Shown one piece after another: positions 35,106 to 44,678 of a stretch of DNA of 64,000 nt. The position numbers were made by a program, and so were the translations under genes. This DNA comes from Dankookia rubra (GTDB lineage Bacteria > Pseudomonadota > Alphaproteobacteria > Acetobacterales > Acetobacteraceae), in contig NZ_SMSJ01000024.1 in NCBI RefSeq assembly GCF_004355005.1, positions 1 through 64,000 on the forward strand, in the 5' to 3' direction. The notes below the pieces were generated by a model that made no database searches, had not been told where the DNA came from, and saw only the letters and a list, made by a program, of their open reading frames with translations. Within the stretch, counting starts at the first letter, position 1. Each line of letters opens with the position of its first letter.

Positions 35106-36101
35106 GTGGCAAGCGATCCTGAGTTGGAGCATTTCCGCGAGACCGTTGATTGCCGCACCGTTCTCGATCGCGCGGGCTGGAAGGTCGATCAAGCCGAGAG
35201 CATCGAGGGCGCGGTTAAATTCCGCCGTAGCGAAGGTGAGATCCTGATCGTCACCCACAATGGTCGAGGCTGGTTTGATCCGCTTTCTAAGGGGCAGGGT
35301 CTCAACGAGGAAAGGGGCGACGTCATCGCTCTGGATCAGCGGCTTAACGGTGGCAGTCTGGGCCACGTCCGGAAACGGCTCCGGTTGCTCTCCGGTGTGG
35401 CACCGCGCTTGATCCCCATGAGCCGACCAAGCAGCAGCCAGGTCAGTGTTCCCTCCCCCTCGGCCGAGCCCGCCTTACGCTGGCGAGCAGCGGAGCCTCC
35501 CCGCCCAGGATCTGCTGGCTGGCGCTATCTCAGTGAGCAGCGAAGCATTCCAGAGCAGATGATCCGCGCGGCTGTCCAGGCGGACGTGCTGCGGGAGGGT
35601 ATCTACGGCACGCTTTGGGGCGCACACCATACTGAGAACGGCGACATTACTGGATGGGAGATGCGAGGGCCGCAGTTCAAAGGGTTCTCAAAGGGCGGCG
35701 ACAAATCGGTTTTCAGCCTTGGCGAGCGCGCGGCCGACCGCATAGTGGTGACCGAGGCGATGATCGACGCCCTAAGCATCGCCGCGCTTGAGCGTTGGCA
35801 CTGCCGACAAAGCGGAAGTGGGCCGGTCCTCTGGATTTCTACGGGCGGCGGCTTTGGGCCCAATACGGAGCGGACACTCGGCGCTTTGCTCCGCCAAGGA
35901 GTCAATCTGGTTGCTGCAACCGACCGTGGTATTGGCGGCGATCGGCTGGCTGAGCGGCTCGAGCGTCTGGCACAGGCAGCGGGGGCCAAGTTTTCCCGGC
36001 TTGTGCCGCCGGCTGCGGCGGACTGGAATGATGAGCTCCGCGCTAGGCCGCAGCCAAAGGCCCCGGCTCCCGCGCCCTCCCTCTCGATCCGTCGCGTGTG
36101 A
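35106..36101 (+). CDS. DUF3991/Toprim-domain plasmid protein
   Basis: 331 aa from GTG 35106. N-terminal DUF3991-like part (DCRTVLDRAGWKVDQAESIE, RGWFDPLSKGQGLNEERGDV) and a C-terminal Toprim fold (DRIVVTEAMIDALSIAAL with the catalytic Glu; NLVAATDRGIGGDRLAERL, where DxD normally lies and DRG is seen). Found on conjugative plasmids, probably acting as a primase-like or strand-handling protein in the recipient. The altered DxD may affect catalysis. Confidence 0.78.
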   Translation: MASDPELEHFRETVDCRTVLDRAGWKVDQAESIEGAVKFRRSEGEILIVTHNGRGWFDPLSKGQGLNEERGDVIALDQRLNGGSLGHVRKRLRLLSGVAPRLIPMSRPSSSQVSVPSPSAEPALRWRAAEPPRPGSAGWRYLSEQRSIPEQMIRAAVQADVLREGIYGTLWGAHHTENGDITGWEMRGPQFKGFSKGGDKSVFSLGERAADRIVVTEAMIDALSIAALERWHCRQSGSGPVLWISTGGGFGPNTERTLGALLRQGVNLVAATDRGIGGDRLAERLERLAQAAGAKFSRLVPPAAADWNDELRARPQPKAPAPAPSLSIRRV

Positions 36102-36188
36102 CCAACCTGGCCGTCTTGATCTCGGCTCCCCTTTGCCTTCCGGTAGAACTACGGCATAGTTCCTTAGCCTTGCATAACTGGGTGCCCA

Positions 36189-38204
36189 ATGGACACGCTC
36201 GAAGCCCGCGTCGAACCAGACTTCGAGTTCGACCTTGCCGGGCGGGTCAGAAACCTCAGCCTTCCTGCCTCTCCGGTCAACGCGCTGATCCCCTTATTCG
36301 AGGCGGTCAGTAATGGACTGCATGCGGTTGAAGCCCGCTGGAATGATGAGACTATTACCGCCGGAGTGATTGAGATCGAGGTGCACCGGCGAGAGGACGG
36401 CGAAGCCGGTAGCGTCCAGGGCTTCACAGTACGTGACAACGGGATCGGGTTGAACGAGGCCAACTGGCGTTCCTTCCGCACTTCGGATTCGGATTTCAAA
36501 GTGGCCAGGGGCGGCAAGGGTGTCGGCCGTCTGGCGTGGCTGAAGGCTTTCAGCAATTGTGAGGTCGTCAGCCGGTTCGGTGAGCCCGGTGCCACGATGC
36601 GCCGCACCTTCTCTTTCGCGTTGCGCAAGGGGAAGAACCCGATCCATGCGCATAAGCTGCTGCGGGAAGAGACAACTGAAGAATGCGGGACGACCGTCCG
36701 GCTGCATCCCTTTCAACTGAACTTCGAGGCCCATTGCCCGAAGCGGACCGCCACCTTGGCCGCCAAGCTGGTCGGGCATTTTCTAACCTACTTCGCCGTC
36801 GGCAAGGTGCCGCGGATGACCCTCATTGACGGCACGGAGGTGATCGATCTGGGCCGCTACTACTCGGATAACCAGCAGCGCAGCGAGATCGATATCATCG
36901 AGGTCAAGCTGGACCCGGGATCCGACCCGATGGAGTTCCAAGTTTACCATGTGCTGCTGCGCAAGCAGCTGAAGTTCCTCGAGGCCGGTCTGCACTGGAT
37001 CTTTTTCGCGGGCAACGAGCGGGTCGCTGAGCAGGATGCGATCGATGGCCAGTTGGGCCTGCGCTACGTCGGCGAGGAGGAGGACTGCGTCTATGTCGGG
37101 CTAGTCACGGGCACCTACCTAGACGGCCATGTAAATCAAGAGCGTACCAGCTTCTCCTTCGGTCGGGAGCGGATGGCCGAGATCCACAAGGCGGCCGTGG
37201 TATCGGCAAAGGCCTTCCTCGGCCAGTACATCAACCGCATCCGCGACCAGCAGATGAGCGCGGCCGACAACATCATCCGCAACAACCCGCAGTTCCTGCA
37301 GTTCCGCGAGACGCTGCCGGAATTCGTGGCCGCCCATCTGCCGCTTAATGCCCAAAGCGAAGAAGAAATCTTCCTTGTGTTCAGCCGGCAAAAGCTCCGC
37401 GCCAAGCGGCGACTGGACGGTCAGCTGAGCACACTGAAGCGGGATGGCCCCGATGGGATTGACGAAAGCGTCGAGAAAATCACCAAGGCGCTCAACGACG
37501 AGAAGAAGAGTTCGTTGGCCGAGTATGTCGTGCGGCGCAAGGCCATCCTAGAGCTACTGGACTCGTCGCTGGCGTTCGCTGACCCGGAAAAGCGGAAGCA
37601 TTACCGCGAAGAGGTGATCCACGAGCTCATTGTGCCACTGCGGACTAACTCGGAGGATCTCGACTACAACCAGCACAACCTTTGGATTCTCGACGACCGG
37701 CTGGCGTTCTACACCTTCTTCCGCAGTGACAAGCCGTTCCGCACCTTCACGAGCGGCGTCAGTGGCAAGGAACCCGACCTGGCCATCATCTTCGATCAGT
37801 CGCTGGCCTTCCGCCGCGAGGGTCAGGACGAGCCAGTTGTCATCATCGAGTTTAAGCGCCCCGGGCGGGACAACTACGACGGCAACTCAAACCCCGTTAC
37901 CCAGGTGCTGGAGTATGTCGACCTGTTCCGCGCCGGAAAGGCCGTGCAGGATAAAAACGGCAAGCAGGTGAAGGCTATCAACGAAGCGACGCGCTTCGTC
38001 TGCTTCGTCATCGCCGATTTCACCGATAGCCTGCTGAGGGTGCTGCGCTACTCACCCGCCAACCACCGCACCGCCGACGGCCAGGGGTTCTTTGGCGTGT
38101 CGACCGAACACAATGCGAGCATCGAGGTATTGCCGTACGAGAAGATCCTGCACGACGCCCGCATTAGGAACGAAGCCTTCTTCAAGCATCTGGGTCTCGA
38201 TTGA
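36189..38204 (+). CDS. GHKL ATPase fused to PD-(D/E)xK nuclease
   Basis: 671 aa. The N-terminus is a GHKL/Hsp90-type ATPase: N box EAVSNGLHAVE (38-48), G1 box RDNGIGL (82-88), G2 box GGKGVGRL (108-115). A long helical middle follows (350-520). The C-terminus is a PD-(D/E)xK nuclease: P529-D530 in KEPDLAIIFDQ, E554 and K556 in VIIEFKRPGRD. This is the MORC/MutL-like ATPase plus nuclease plan seen in prokaryotic defence genes. It lies next to a zinc-ribbon gene in a cargo block of the plasmid. A DNA-restricting role is inference. Confidence 0.8.
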   Translation: MDTLEARVEPDFEFDLAGRVRNLSLPASPVNALIPLFEAVSNGLHAVEARWNDETITAGVIEIEVHRREDGEAGSVQGFTVRDNGIGLNEANWRSFRTSDSDFKVARGGKGVGRLAWLKAFSNCEVVSRFGEPGATMRRTFSFALRKGKNPIHAHKLLREETTEECGTTVRLHPFQLNFEAHCPKRTATLAAKLVGHFLTYFAVGKVPRMTLIDGTEVIDLGRYYSDNQQRSEIDIIEVKLDPGSDPMEFQVYHVLLRKQLKFLEAGLHWIFFAGNERVAEQDAIDGQLGLRYVGEEEDCVYVGLVTGTYLDGHVNQERTSFSFGRERMAEIHKAAVVSAKAFLGQYINRIRDQQMSAADNIIRNNPQFLQFRETLPEFVAAHLPLNAQSEEEIFLVFSRQKLRAKRRLDGQLSTLKRDGPDGIDESVEKITKALNDEKKSSLAEYVVRRKAILELLDSSLAFADPEKRKHYREEVIHELIVPLRTNSEDLDYNQHNLWILDDRLAFYTFFRSDKPFRTFTSGVSGKEPDLAIIFDQSLAFRREGQDEPVVIIEFKRPGRDNYDGNSNPVTQVLEYVDLFRAGKAVQDKNGKQVKAINEATRFVCFVIADFTDSLLRVLRYSPANHRTADGQGFFGVSTEHNASIEVLPYEKILHDARIRNEAFFKHLGLD

Positions 38205-38551
38205 ACTCAGGAGCAGATAGAAAATGGAGGACGGCTGCCCAGAGGTTTGACCGGTTGCCGGAGCGGTTCTCCGGCCTCATGGCTCCACGCCGCCTTGGCC
38301 CGGGCGAAGGGTAGGCTCCCTAAGAGCAGCCCTTTGGGGCGGGTAGCGGCTGTAGAGGTTACAGCCAAAATGTCCGCTATACCCTCATGGGAGAGCATAG
38401 AAGCAGTCCGCCCCGCTCGCCCGGTATGGCGTGGCCCTGACAAAAGCCGCCTTTCGCTCGATGGATGGCAGGTAGTCGGAGCCGCGCTAAACGACGTATA
38501 TTCGGAAGAACCCTGCACGGGCACGACTGGATACTAAACACAGGAAACATC
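38205..38551. other. gap between GHKL-nuclease and zinc-ribbon genes
   Basis: No convincing gene. A hairpin GCCGGAG-CGGTT-CTCCGGC at 38256-38274 follows the nuclease gene and could end its transcript. The last 60 bases (TATATTCGG region near 38497) may hold the promoter of the zinc-ribbon gene. Confidence 0.4.
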
Positions 38552-39220
38552 ATGAATGTGCACGCCGAAAAACCGATCATCCGTAGCGTGCGGCAGGGAG
38601 AAAGCATCAAATTACCGGTTAATGGGCCTACCCTGCAGGAGATCACGTGCGACGATATAGCCAGATTGGCACTGGCCATGCACGATCATGAATATTTCTT
38701 CTCCCTTCGCCGAGGTCTCCGCTTCAATTTCAGCCGGGACTTAAACGGCAGCGGAATACAGGGCCTCTACATCAGAAGAGAAAGCGACGGGAAGGATACA
38801 TCACATTTATTCGAAATCATTTTTGATTATACACTCGGGAAGGACGACAATTTCCTCTACGAAGCCGACCTTATTAAGGATCATGGCAAGGACTACGAGC
38901 CCTCTATAAACTGCGGTAAAACCCGTTTCGTTGCTAGATCGGCCACCATCCGGATTGACTGGAACAGTGACGAAGCCCAGGAGTGGCGGTCGGATATAGA
39001 ACGCCTTTCGAGGTCGCCCGACACTCTGACCGAATGGATAGAGGAGGACTCGGAAATGCTAGTACGTTGCGGATCTACATACTTCTGTCGCAAACCCGCG
39101 ATCCTCACCATAAACGACCTTCGACGGCATGTCGCAGCAGGAATGAGTCTGAAAGACCTAACGAATCGGCTTAAGTGCTCGAAATGTGGTAAGCGTGGAG
39201 CCCGCGTCACTGTGTTTTGA
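38552..39220 (+). CDS. zinc-ribbon-tailed protein of unknown function
   Basis: 222 aa from ATG 38552 (AGGAAA 6 bases before). The body is mixed alpha/beta with no known domain (YFFSLRRGLRFNFSRDLNGS, LFEIIFDYTLGKDDNFLYEA). The end DLTNRLKCSKCGKRGARVTV is a CxxC half zinc ribbon, with C-R-S/C-G-S-T earlier (MLVRCGSTYFCRKP) as possible partners. The base composition is lower in GC than neighbouring genes, suggesting separate transfer. It may work with the GHKL-nuclease upstream. Confidence 0.6.
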   Translation: MNVHAEKPIIRSVRQGESIKLPVNGPTLQEITCDDIARLALAMHDHEYFFSLRRGLRFNFSRDLNGSGIQGLYIRRESDGKDTSHLFEIIFDYTLGKDDNFLYEADLIKDHGKDYEPSINCGKTRFVARSATIRIDWNSDEAQEWRSDIERLSRSPDTLTEWIEEDSEMLVRCGSTYFCRKPAILTINDLRRHVAAGMSLKDLTNRLKCSKCGKRGARVTVF

Positions 39221-39898
39221 ATATCTCGGCTGAGCAGATTATCGGCGTAACCTGGCTTTTTCTATAACGACTGCTCTTAGTTATAACCTGCCATTCGGTA
39301 AATTTTTTCCCGAGGCGGTTTTGTCCCAATTGGGGTCCGGACACGAAAGTGCTCTTAGCGTCCGGTTCGCGCGAACAGAGGCGGAACTCAGGCGGCGAGG
39401 CTGAAGGCCGTGCGCAGCAGCCTGAGCGCTGCCAGGGGCGGGCTGGAGCCCTCGTTCGACGAGTTGAAAACTTCACGTCCCAGGTTGGATGGCAGCGTGA
39501 CGCGGGCTTCCGGTACCAATGGCGTCACCCATCCCTGCCGCAGCACAAGTCCGCTGTCCCGCTGACAGGTCGCATGACAGCGGCGCCGATCACACTCTTC
39601 GCTGCATCTGCCGAGCCGCCAGGAGATCTGTCCTTCCTGGCCACTCCGACCCGATCCGCGGAACGGCGTGACTTCCCTCACGAAGTCAGTAGGCTGGGCC
39701 GATGATGGTCCACCGCGCCAGTCTCGACGCCTTCCACGGCCTGAAACCCAGGCGCACCAGCGCCGAGCGGACTGCCTCGGGCCGGTCTTGGACCCCGCGT
39801 GACGGGGTGGGCAGGGCCCCGGACGTCCTCGTCCAGGTCGAAGTAGCTTGGCCTGCCCCGATCGTCGCCGCCGCGCAGATCCTCCTGGTGCGACGCGG
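39221..39898. other. stretch with hairpin upstream of hybrid kinase, no clear gene
   Basis: The first 110 bases are AT-rich; a hairpin with related copy at 42473 lies at 39337-39365; a 10-bp palindrome TTCGCGCGAA follows at 39366-39375. From 39400 the DNA is GC-rich. Open frames on both strands (for example a 66-codon one at 39702-39902 whose stop overlaps the kinase start) have no recognisable product. Confidence 0.4.
39337..39365. repeat. flanking hairpin, left copy
   Basis: CCGGACAC (39337-39344) pairs with GCGTCCGG (39358-39365), one mismatch, around a loop beginning GAAAGTGCT. Preceded by TTGGGGT, as is the copy at 42473-42499. Confidence 0.65.
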
Positions 39899-42403
39899 GT
39901 GACGGCCGGCGCGCCGGCGCCGACTGCGGCAGCCGGTGAGGAGATGCGCGCCCTCGTCTCCGGCCACGACTGGGCTGCCACCCCGCTCGGTCCGATGGGG
40001 GAATGGTCCCGCAGCCTGCGCGCCGCCGTGGACCTCGTCCTCGGCTCGCCCCTCGGCATGATCGTGCTCTGGGGGCCGGACCTCGTGCAGGTCTACAACG
40101 ATGGCTACCGGGCCGTGATGGGCGCGAAGCACCCCGGCGGCCTCGGCCAGCCGACGCGCGGGTGCTGGCCCGAGGTCTGGGCGTTCAACGCCCCGATCTA
40201 CGCGGCCGTGCTCGGCGGCAGGTCCCGCTCCTTCGCCGAGCAACTCCTCGTCGTCGAGCGGCACGGCAGGCCGGAGGAGGCGTGGTTCGACCTGACCTAC
40301 AGCCCCCTCCACGACTGCCCTGACGCGGAGCACGCCGAGGGCAGGGTGTCGGGCGTGCTCGTCACCGTCGTCGAGGTCACCGGACGCGTCCGGGCCGAGA
40401 TGCTGCACCGGAACAGTGAGCTGCGCCTGGCTCAGATGTTCGAGCAGGCGCCAACCTTCATGGCCCTGCTCACCGGCCCCGAGCACCGGTTCGAGCGGGC
40501 GAACCCGGGCTACCGGCGCGTCGTCGGGGATCGGGACGTCGTGGGCCACACGGTCGTCGAAGCGCTGCCGGAGGTGGTGGACCAGGGCTACCTGGCACTC
40601 CTCGACGGCGTGTACCGCACCGGCGTCGCCCACGCCGCCGACGGTGCGCGCTTCGTGCTCGACGGCGAGGGCGGGGCGCCGCCGCGCGAAGTCTTCGTCG
40701 ACTTCGTCTACCAGCCCCTCCGTGACATGGAGGGCCAGGTCACCGGCATCTTTGTCGAGGGGGTGGACGTCACCAAGCGCCTGCGGGCCGACGCGAGTCT
40801 GCGGGCGAGCGAGGCGCAGCTTCGGGCCCTCAACCAGGACCTCGAACGGCAGGTGGCGGACCGGGCGCACGAGCGCAGCCTGACGTGGCAGGTCAGCCCC
40901 CACCTCCTCTCCGTCATCTCGCTCGCGGACGGCACCTTTAGCCGCGTGAACCCGGCCTGGCACGCCGTCCTCGGCTGGAGCGAGGCGGAGATCGTCGGGC
41001 GGCCCTTCACGGACTTCGTCCACCCTGACGACATGCCGGCCCTCGCCCCCGCCTGGGCCCAGGTGCGGGCGCACGTGCCGCTCCTGCGCTTCGAGAACCG
41101 GTATCGCTCCAAGCGCGGCGACTACCACTGGCTCCGCTGGTCCTGCGTGCCGGACGACGGGCACCTCTACTCCACCGCCGTGGACATCACGGCCGACAGC
41201 GCCGCGGCCGAGGCGCTCGCCGCGACGCAGGACCAGCTGCGCCAGTCACAGAAGCTCGAGGCCATCGGGCAGCTTACCGGCGGCGTCGCGCACGACTTCA
41301 ACAACCTGCTCACGGTCATCCGCGGATCGGTGGAACTGCTCCGCCGGGCGGGCCTGCCGGAGGAGCGGCGGCTCCGCTACGTCGAGGCGATCGGCGACGC
41401 GGCCGGGCGCGCCACACGGCTGACGGGCCAACTCCTCGCCTTCGCCCGGCGGCAGGCGCTCACCCCCCTGCCCTTCGACGTTGCAGCCAGCCTCCGCGAG
41501 GTGGCGGGGATGGTCCGTTCGCTGACGGGCTCACGCGTCCGCCTCGACCTAAACCTGCCCGAGGCCCCCTTCACGATCCTTGCGGACCGGAGCCAGTTCG
41601 ACACGGCGATCGTGAACATGGCGATCAACGCCCGCGACGCAATGCGCGGCGAAGGCGTCCTGAGGATCGCGGCGGGCCCTGTCTCCGGCATCCCCGCGAT
41701 CCGTGCCCATGCGCCGGTCGCGGGCGACTTTGTGGCGGTCACGATGACGGACACCGGCCCGGGCGTTCCCGACGCCGACCTGGTCCGGATCTTCGAGCCG
41801 TTCTTCACGACGAAGGGCGTCGGCGAGGGCACGGGGCTCGGCCTGTCGCAGGTGATCGGCTTCGCGAGGCAGTCGGGGGGCGACATCCGCGTCGAAAGCC
41901 CGCCGGACGGGGGCGCCACCTTCACGCTCTATCTCCCCCGGGCCGAGCCGGGAACGGAGGAGGCGGAGGAAGAGGAGGCGACGGACGCCATCCCGGGTGG
42001 GGGCGTCTGCGTCCTCGTCGTCGAGGACAACGAGCGGGTGGGCGAGTTCGCGACCGCGGCGCTGCGCGAGATCGGCTACGAGGGCGTCCTCGCGCTCGAC
42101 GCTGCGGCGGCCCTTGCGGAACTGGAGAGGGACTGCGAGCGCTTCCATATCGTGTTCTCCGACGTAGTCATGCCGGGCTTGAGCGGCATCGAGCTCGGGG
42201 AGGAGGTCCGCCGGCGCCATCCCGACATCCCGATCGTGCTCACGAGCGGCTACAGCCACGTCCTCGCGCAGAACGGGAAACATGGCTTTGAACTGCTGCA
42301 CAAACCCTACTCCATCGAGCAGCTCTCGCGCGTACTGCGTCGCGCCGTCGCGTGGCAGGCACGCCGGAGGAACCGCCGCCGGGACGCGCTGGAGGCTCCG
42401 TGA
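39899..42403 (+). CDS. hybrid sensor histidine kinase/response regulator
   Basis: 834 aa from GTG 39899 (TTG 39848 also in frame). Domains in order: PAS-like (20-170), PAS (185-310), PAS/PAC (335-440: GTFSRVNPAWHAVLGWSEAE), HisKA with H465 in GGVAHDFNNLL, HATPase (NMAINARDAM, DTGPGV, GEGTGLGLSQV) and a receiver (VLVVEDNERVGEFA, phospho-acceptor Asp755 in FSDVVMPG). Soluble, no membrane helix, so it senses an internal or light/redox cue. GC content is higher than its neighbours and it is bracketed by two related hairpins, so it is likely acquired cargo. No cognate output regulator is adjacent. Confidence 0.9.
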   Translation: MTAGAPAPTAAAGEEMRALVSGHDWAATPLGPMGEWSRSLRAAVDLVLGSPLGMIVLWGPDLVQVYNDGYRAVMGAKHPGGLGQPTRGCWPEVWAFNAPIYAAVLGGRSRSFAEQLLVVERHGRPEEAWFDLTYSPLHDCPDAEHAEGRVSGVLVTVVEVTGRVRAEMLHRNSELRLAQMFEQAPTFMALLTGPEHRFERANPGYRRVVGDRDVVGHTVVEALPEVVDQGYLALLDGVYRTGVAHAADGARFVLDGEGGAPPREVFVDFVYQPLRDMEGQVTGIFVEGVDVTKRLRADASLRASEAQLRALNQDLERQVADRAHERSLTWQVSPHLLSVISLADGTFSRVNPAWHAVLGWSEAEIVGRPFTDFVHPDDMPALAPAWAQVRAHVPLLRFENRYRSKRGDYHWLRWSCVPDDGHLYSTAVDITADSAAAEALAATQDQLRQSQKLEAIGQLTGGVAHDFNNLLTVIRGSVELLRRAGLPEERRLRYVEAIGDAAGRATRLTGQLLAFARRQALTPLPFDVAASLREVAGMVRSLTGSRVRLDLNLPEAPFTILADRSQFDTAIVNMAINARDAMRGEGVLRIAAGPVSGIPAIRAHAPVAGDFVAVTMTDTGPGVPDADLVRIFEPFFTTKGVGEGTGLGLSQVIGFARQSGGDIRVESPPDGGATFTLYLPRAEPGTEEAEEEEATDAIPGGGVCVLVVEDNERVGEFATAALREIGYEGVLALDAAAALAELERDCERFHIVFSDVVMPGLSGIELGEEVRRRHPDIPIVLTSGYSHVLAQNGKHGFELLHKPYSIEQLSRVLRRAVAWQARRRNRRRDALEAP

Positions 42404-42762
42404 GCGGCATCGAATCCCGGCGACCGCACGAGGGGAACCCGGGTGTAGTGACGCGGTGCGCCTTTTTGGGGTCAGGACACGAAAGCACTGAGTGTCCTGA
42501 TCCTCAATTGCCGGTGTCCAGTGGCCCGGCAAAGCACGCGAATGGGCGGCCGGTACTGGGATTAGCAATTCGCGGGCCGAACGGCGAGGATGGGCGCGAA
42601 GCCGCCGATCAGGATGTCCTAGGGCATATGACTGCTTCGCATTCGAATCCAGACCTTGGAGGACTGCACAGGAAGGTCTGAGAAGGGTCGGAAGCGGCTC
42701 TTCCACGCAGAGCCTCAATCCGGGGCAGCCGGACGGTCTGCCTAGCCGCCATCCAACCGGTC
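42404..42762. other. stretch between kinase and transfer operon, no gene seen
   Basis: Convergent region. It holds the right flanking hairpin (42473-42499) near the end of the kinase gene, then about 250 bases without a recognisable frame. Confidence 0.45.
42473..42499. repeat. flanking hairpin, right copy
   Basis: CAGGACAC (42473-42480) pairs perfectly with GTGTCCTG (42492-42499) around GAAAGCACTGA. Same orientation, loop start (GAAAG) and upstream TTGGGGT as the copy at 39337. One stem pair differs as A:T here against C:G there, keeping the fold. Confidence 0.7.
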
Positions 42763-42780
42763 AAAACCTCTGTGCAGAGG
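42763..42780 (-). terminator. terminator of the trb/tra operon
   Basis: On the minus strand, 3 bases after the traG stop, CCTCTG-CA-CAGAGG forms a 6-bp hairpin followed by TTTT. Short but correctly placed at the end of the transfer operon. Confidence 0.55.
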
Positions 42781-42782
42781 TA

Positions 42783-44678
42783 TTAGCTCTGCCCAACCTG
42801 CACCGCGCCATCCCGCTCGATCCATGCGGAGATCTTGTCAACTTCCTCGGCCTCTGAGGTGGCGTCGAATACAGTCTTGAACGCTTCGGCCATCTCCGGA
42901 GAGATGAGTTCCGCACCCATCGAGCTGACACCCCGGCCCCCTGCCTGCGGGTTTGCTGCAGTGGCTCCGTGCCCCTCATCGAGATCCAGGGGGACCTCGA
43001 GAATGGGAACCTGCGGCGGTTCACGCAACACATCCCGAAACGGAGATTCCCGGAAATGGCTAATCCGCTCCGCTTTGATCGGCGGTGCTCCAGAGCGGAA
43101 CAGCAGAACCTCATGTGCTTCCAGCCGTGTGATCTCCTGGGGAAGTAGGAGCGGCCGAGCCGTCTCGCTCAGCGTTTCACTTTGCCGCCCTCCGCCGCCG
43201 AGCCACGAGCTCGGCCGGGACAGGCTCCGCGATTTAGCAGTGCTGGTCCCGATGCGCCGACTTAGCTCCTCAGCCAACTGCTGGTCCTTGGTCCCGTAAA
43301 CGACCTCTAGGCCGCAGGTTGCGATCAGCGCCTCGCCGCCGGCATCGCCATAGATTTCCCTCAGCTGTCGCTTGGCCTGCATGACATACAGCACCCTGAC
43401 ATTGTAGCCGGCCATGAACGCCGCTGCGCCGGCCAGGACCGGCATGCGGCCGAGCTGCGGGAACTCGTCCAGCAACAGCAGGACTTTGTGACGCGAGAGC
43501 GGATCCTGCTCCGGCCGAACCTCGGCCATGGCGTCTACAAACTGTTGGAAAAACAGATTGACCAGGGGTCTTAGCCTATCGACGTTCCCCGGGGTCAAAG
43601 CGAAATAGACCCACATGCGCTGCTGACGCATAAGCCGGAAGTCGAAGTCGTTCTCTTCCGTCGCCGCCGCGACGCGCGGATTGAGAAACAGCCCGAGATC
43701 CGAGGTGATCGTCTTACGAATGTCCTCGAAGGTATCGCTGCGGGCATTGATGAACGAGCGGCAGGCATCGGCGCACGCCCGGCTGTACGGGCGCCCGCCA
43801 TCTCTGGCTTCATCCAAACGCTTCTTCAGAAACTCCTTCACGTCTGAGCGGACTAGAATTCGAACGATCTCGCCCATGCAGAACCTGATGTCATCGGATT
43901 CCGCGACCATGGTGGTAACCCCGACGAATCCACCCCTTGCTGCCTTCGGGAAAAATCCGTTGGGTCCCGGCACGTCCGGGATAAGCATGAAGGCCAGACG
44001 CTCCACATCGCCGTAGCAGTCCACTGTGCCACGACGCACGTAGGCCAACGGGTTGTACTGCTGTGTTTCGCCTGTAGGGCTCAGCGGATCGAATAGCGCG
44101 ACCTGGTGACCGGTTTCGGCCCGGTATCCTGCGGTCGCGTCCCATACCTCCCTCTTGAGGTCCAAAACCAAACCCGATCCTTCGAACCCGAGAGCGTTAG
44201 GGATCACGACACCCACGCCCTTACCGGACCTGGGCGGCGCCATCAGGGCAACGCTCTCCTGACCTCCCAGCACCAGCAGGCCGTCGCCTGGGCCGCCAGT
44301 GCGGCCGACGACGATGCCGCCGTGCTGGTCTCGCAGGCCCACGCGGCGAATGTCACGCTCTGTGGCCCACTTGGTTTCCCCATGAAGGGGTGTATCAGGC
44401 CCTCGGCCCATGCCAACCTTCAGACCCGCCAGGAAGGCAGCCCCGCCGGTCCAGTACCCGCCCTGGCGCATCATCCGCAGCGTCCCCTCCGCCGCGGGCC
44501 ATTGCTCAAACTGCCAGGAGAGCCACGACCAGGGAGCATAGACGTGCCCGATCAAGGGCTGACCGAGAGCCTGGTCGTAACCCAGGCGCCATGCCCCGAA
44601 CTGCGTCACGGCGGCACTGCCGGCAAGAAGAACAGCGCCGACCGCGCTGCCAGAGAGGAGCAGTCTCCTGCGGGTCAC
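42783..44678 (-). CDS. traG: type IV coupling protein TraG (VirD4 family)
   Basis: 631 aa. Two N-terminal membrane segments (LLLSGSAVGAVLLAGSAAV; about 75-90), Walker A PPRSGKGVGV with K153, GLVLDLKREVW, Walker B VLLLLDEFPQLGRM and FMAGYNVRVLYVMQ, ending with an acidic C-terminus. It links the relaxosome to the Trb channel and drives DNA transfer. Last gene of the operon, overlapping the upstream membrane-protein gene by 4 bases. Length and motifs normal. Confidence 0.93.
   Translation of the reverse strand: MTRRRLLLSGSAVGAVLLAGSAAVTQFGAWRLGYDQALGQPLIGHVYAPWSWLSWQFEQWPAAEGTLRMMRQGGYWTGGAAFLAGLKVGMGRGPDTPLHGETKWATERDIRRVGLRDQHGGIVVGRTGGPGDGLLVLGGQESVALMAPPRSGKGVGVVIPNALGFEGSGLVLDLKREVWDATAGYRAETGHQVALFDPLSPTGETQQYNPLAYVRRGTVDCYGDVERLAFMLIPDVPGPNGFFPKAARGGFVGVTTMVAESDDIRFCMGEIVRILVRSDVKEFLKKRLDEARDGGRPYSRACADACRSFINARSDTFEDIRKTITSDLGLFLNPRVAAATEENDFDFRLMRQQRMWVYFALTPGNVDRLRPLVNLFFQQFVDAMAEVRPEQDPLSRHKVLLLLDEFPQLGRMPVLAGAAAFMAGYNVRVLYVMQAKRQLREIYGDAGGEALIATCGLEVVYGTKDQQLAEELSRRIGTSTAKSRSLSRPSSWLGGGGRQSETLSETARPLLLPQEITRLEAHEVLLFRSGAPPIKAERISHFRESPFRDVLREPPQVPILEVPLDLDEGHGATAANPQAGGRGVSSMGAELISPEMAEAFKTVFDATSEAEEVDKISAWIERDGAVQVGQS

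Noticed and set aside
39686-41164. 492-codon minus-strand frame opposite the kinase
   Set aside because: Mirror of the PAS domains in very GC-rich DNA; no recognisable motif or start signal.
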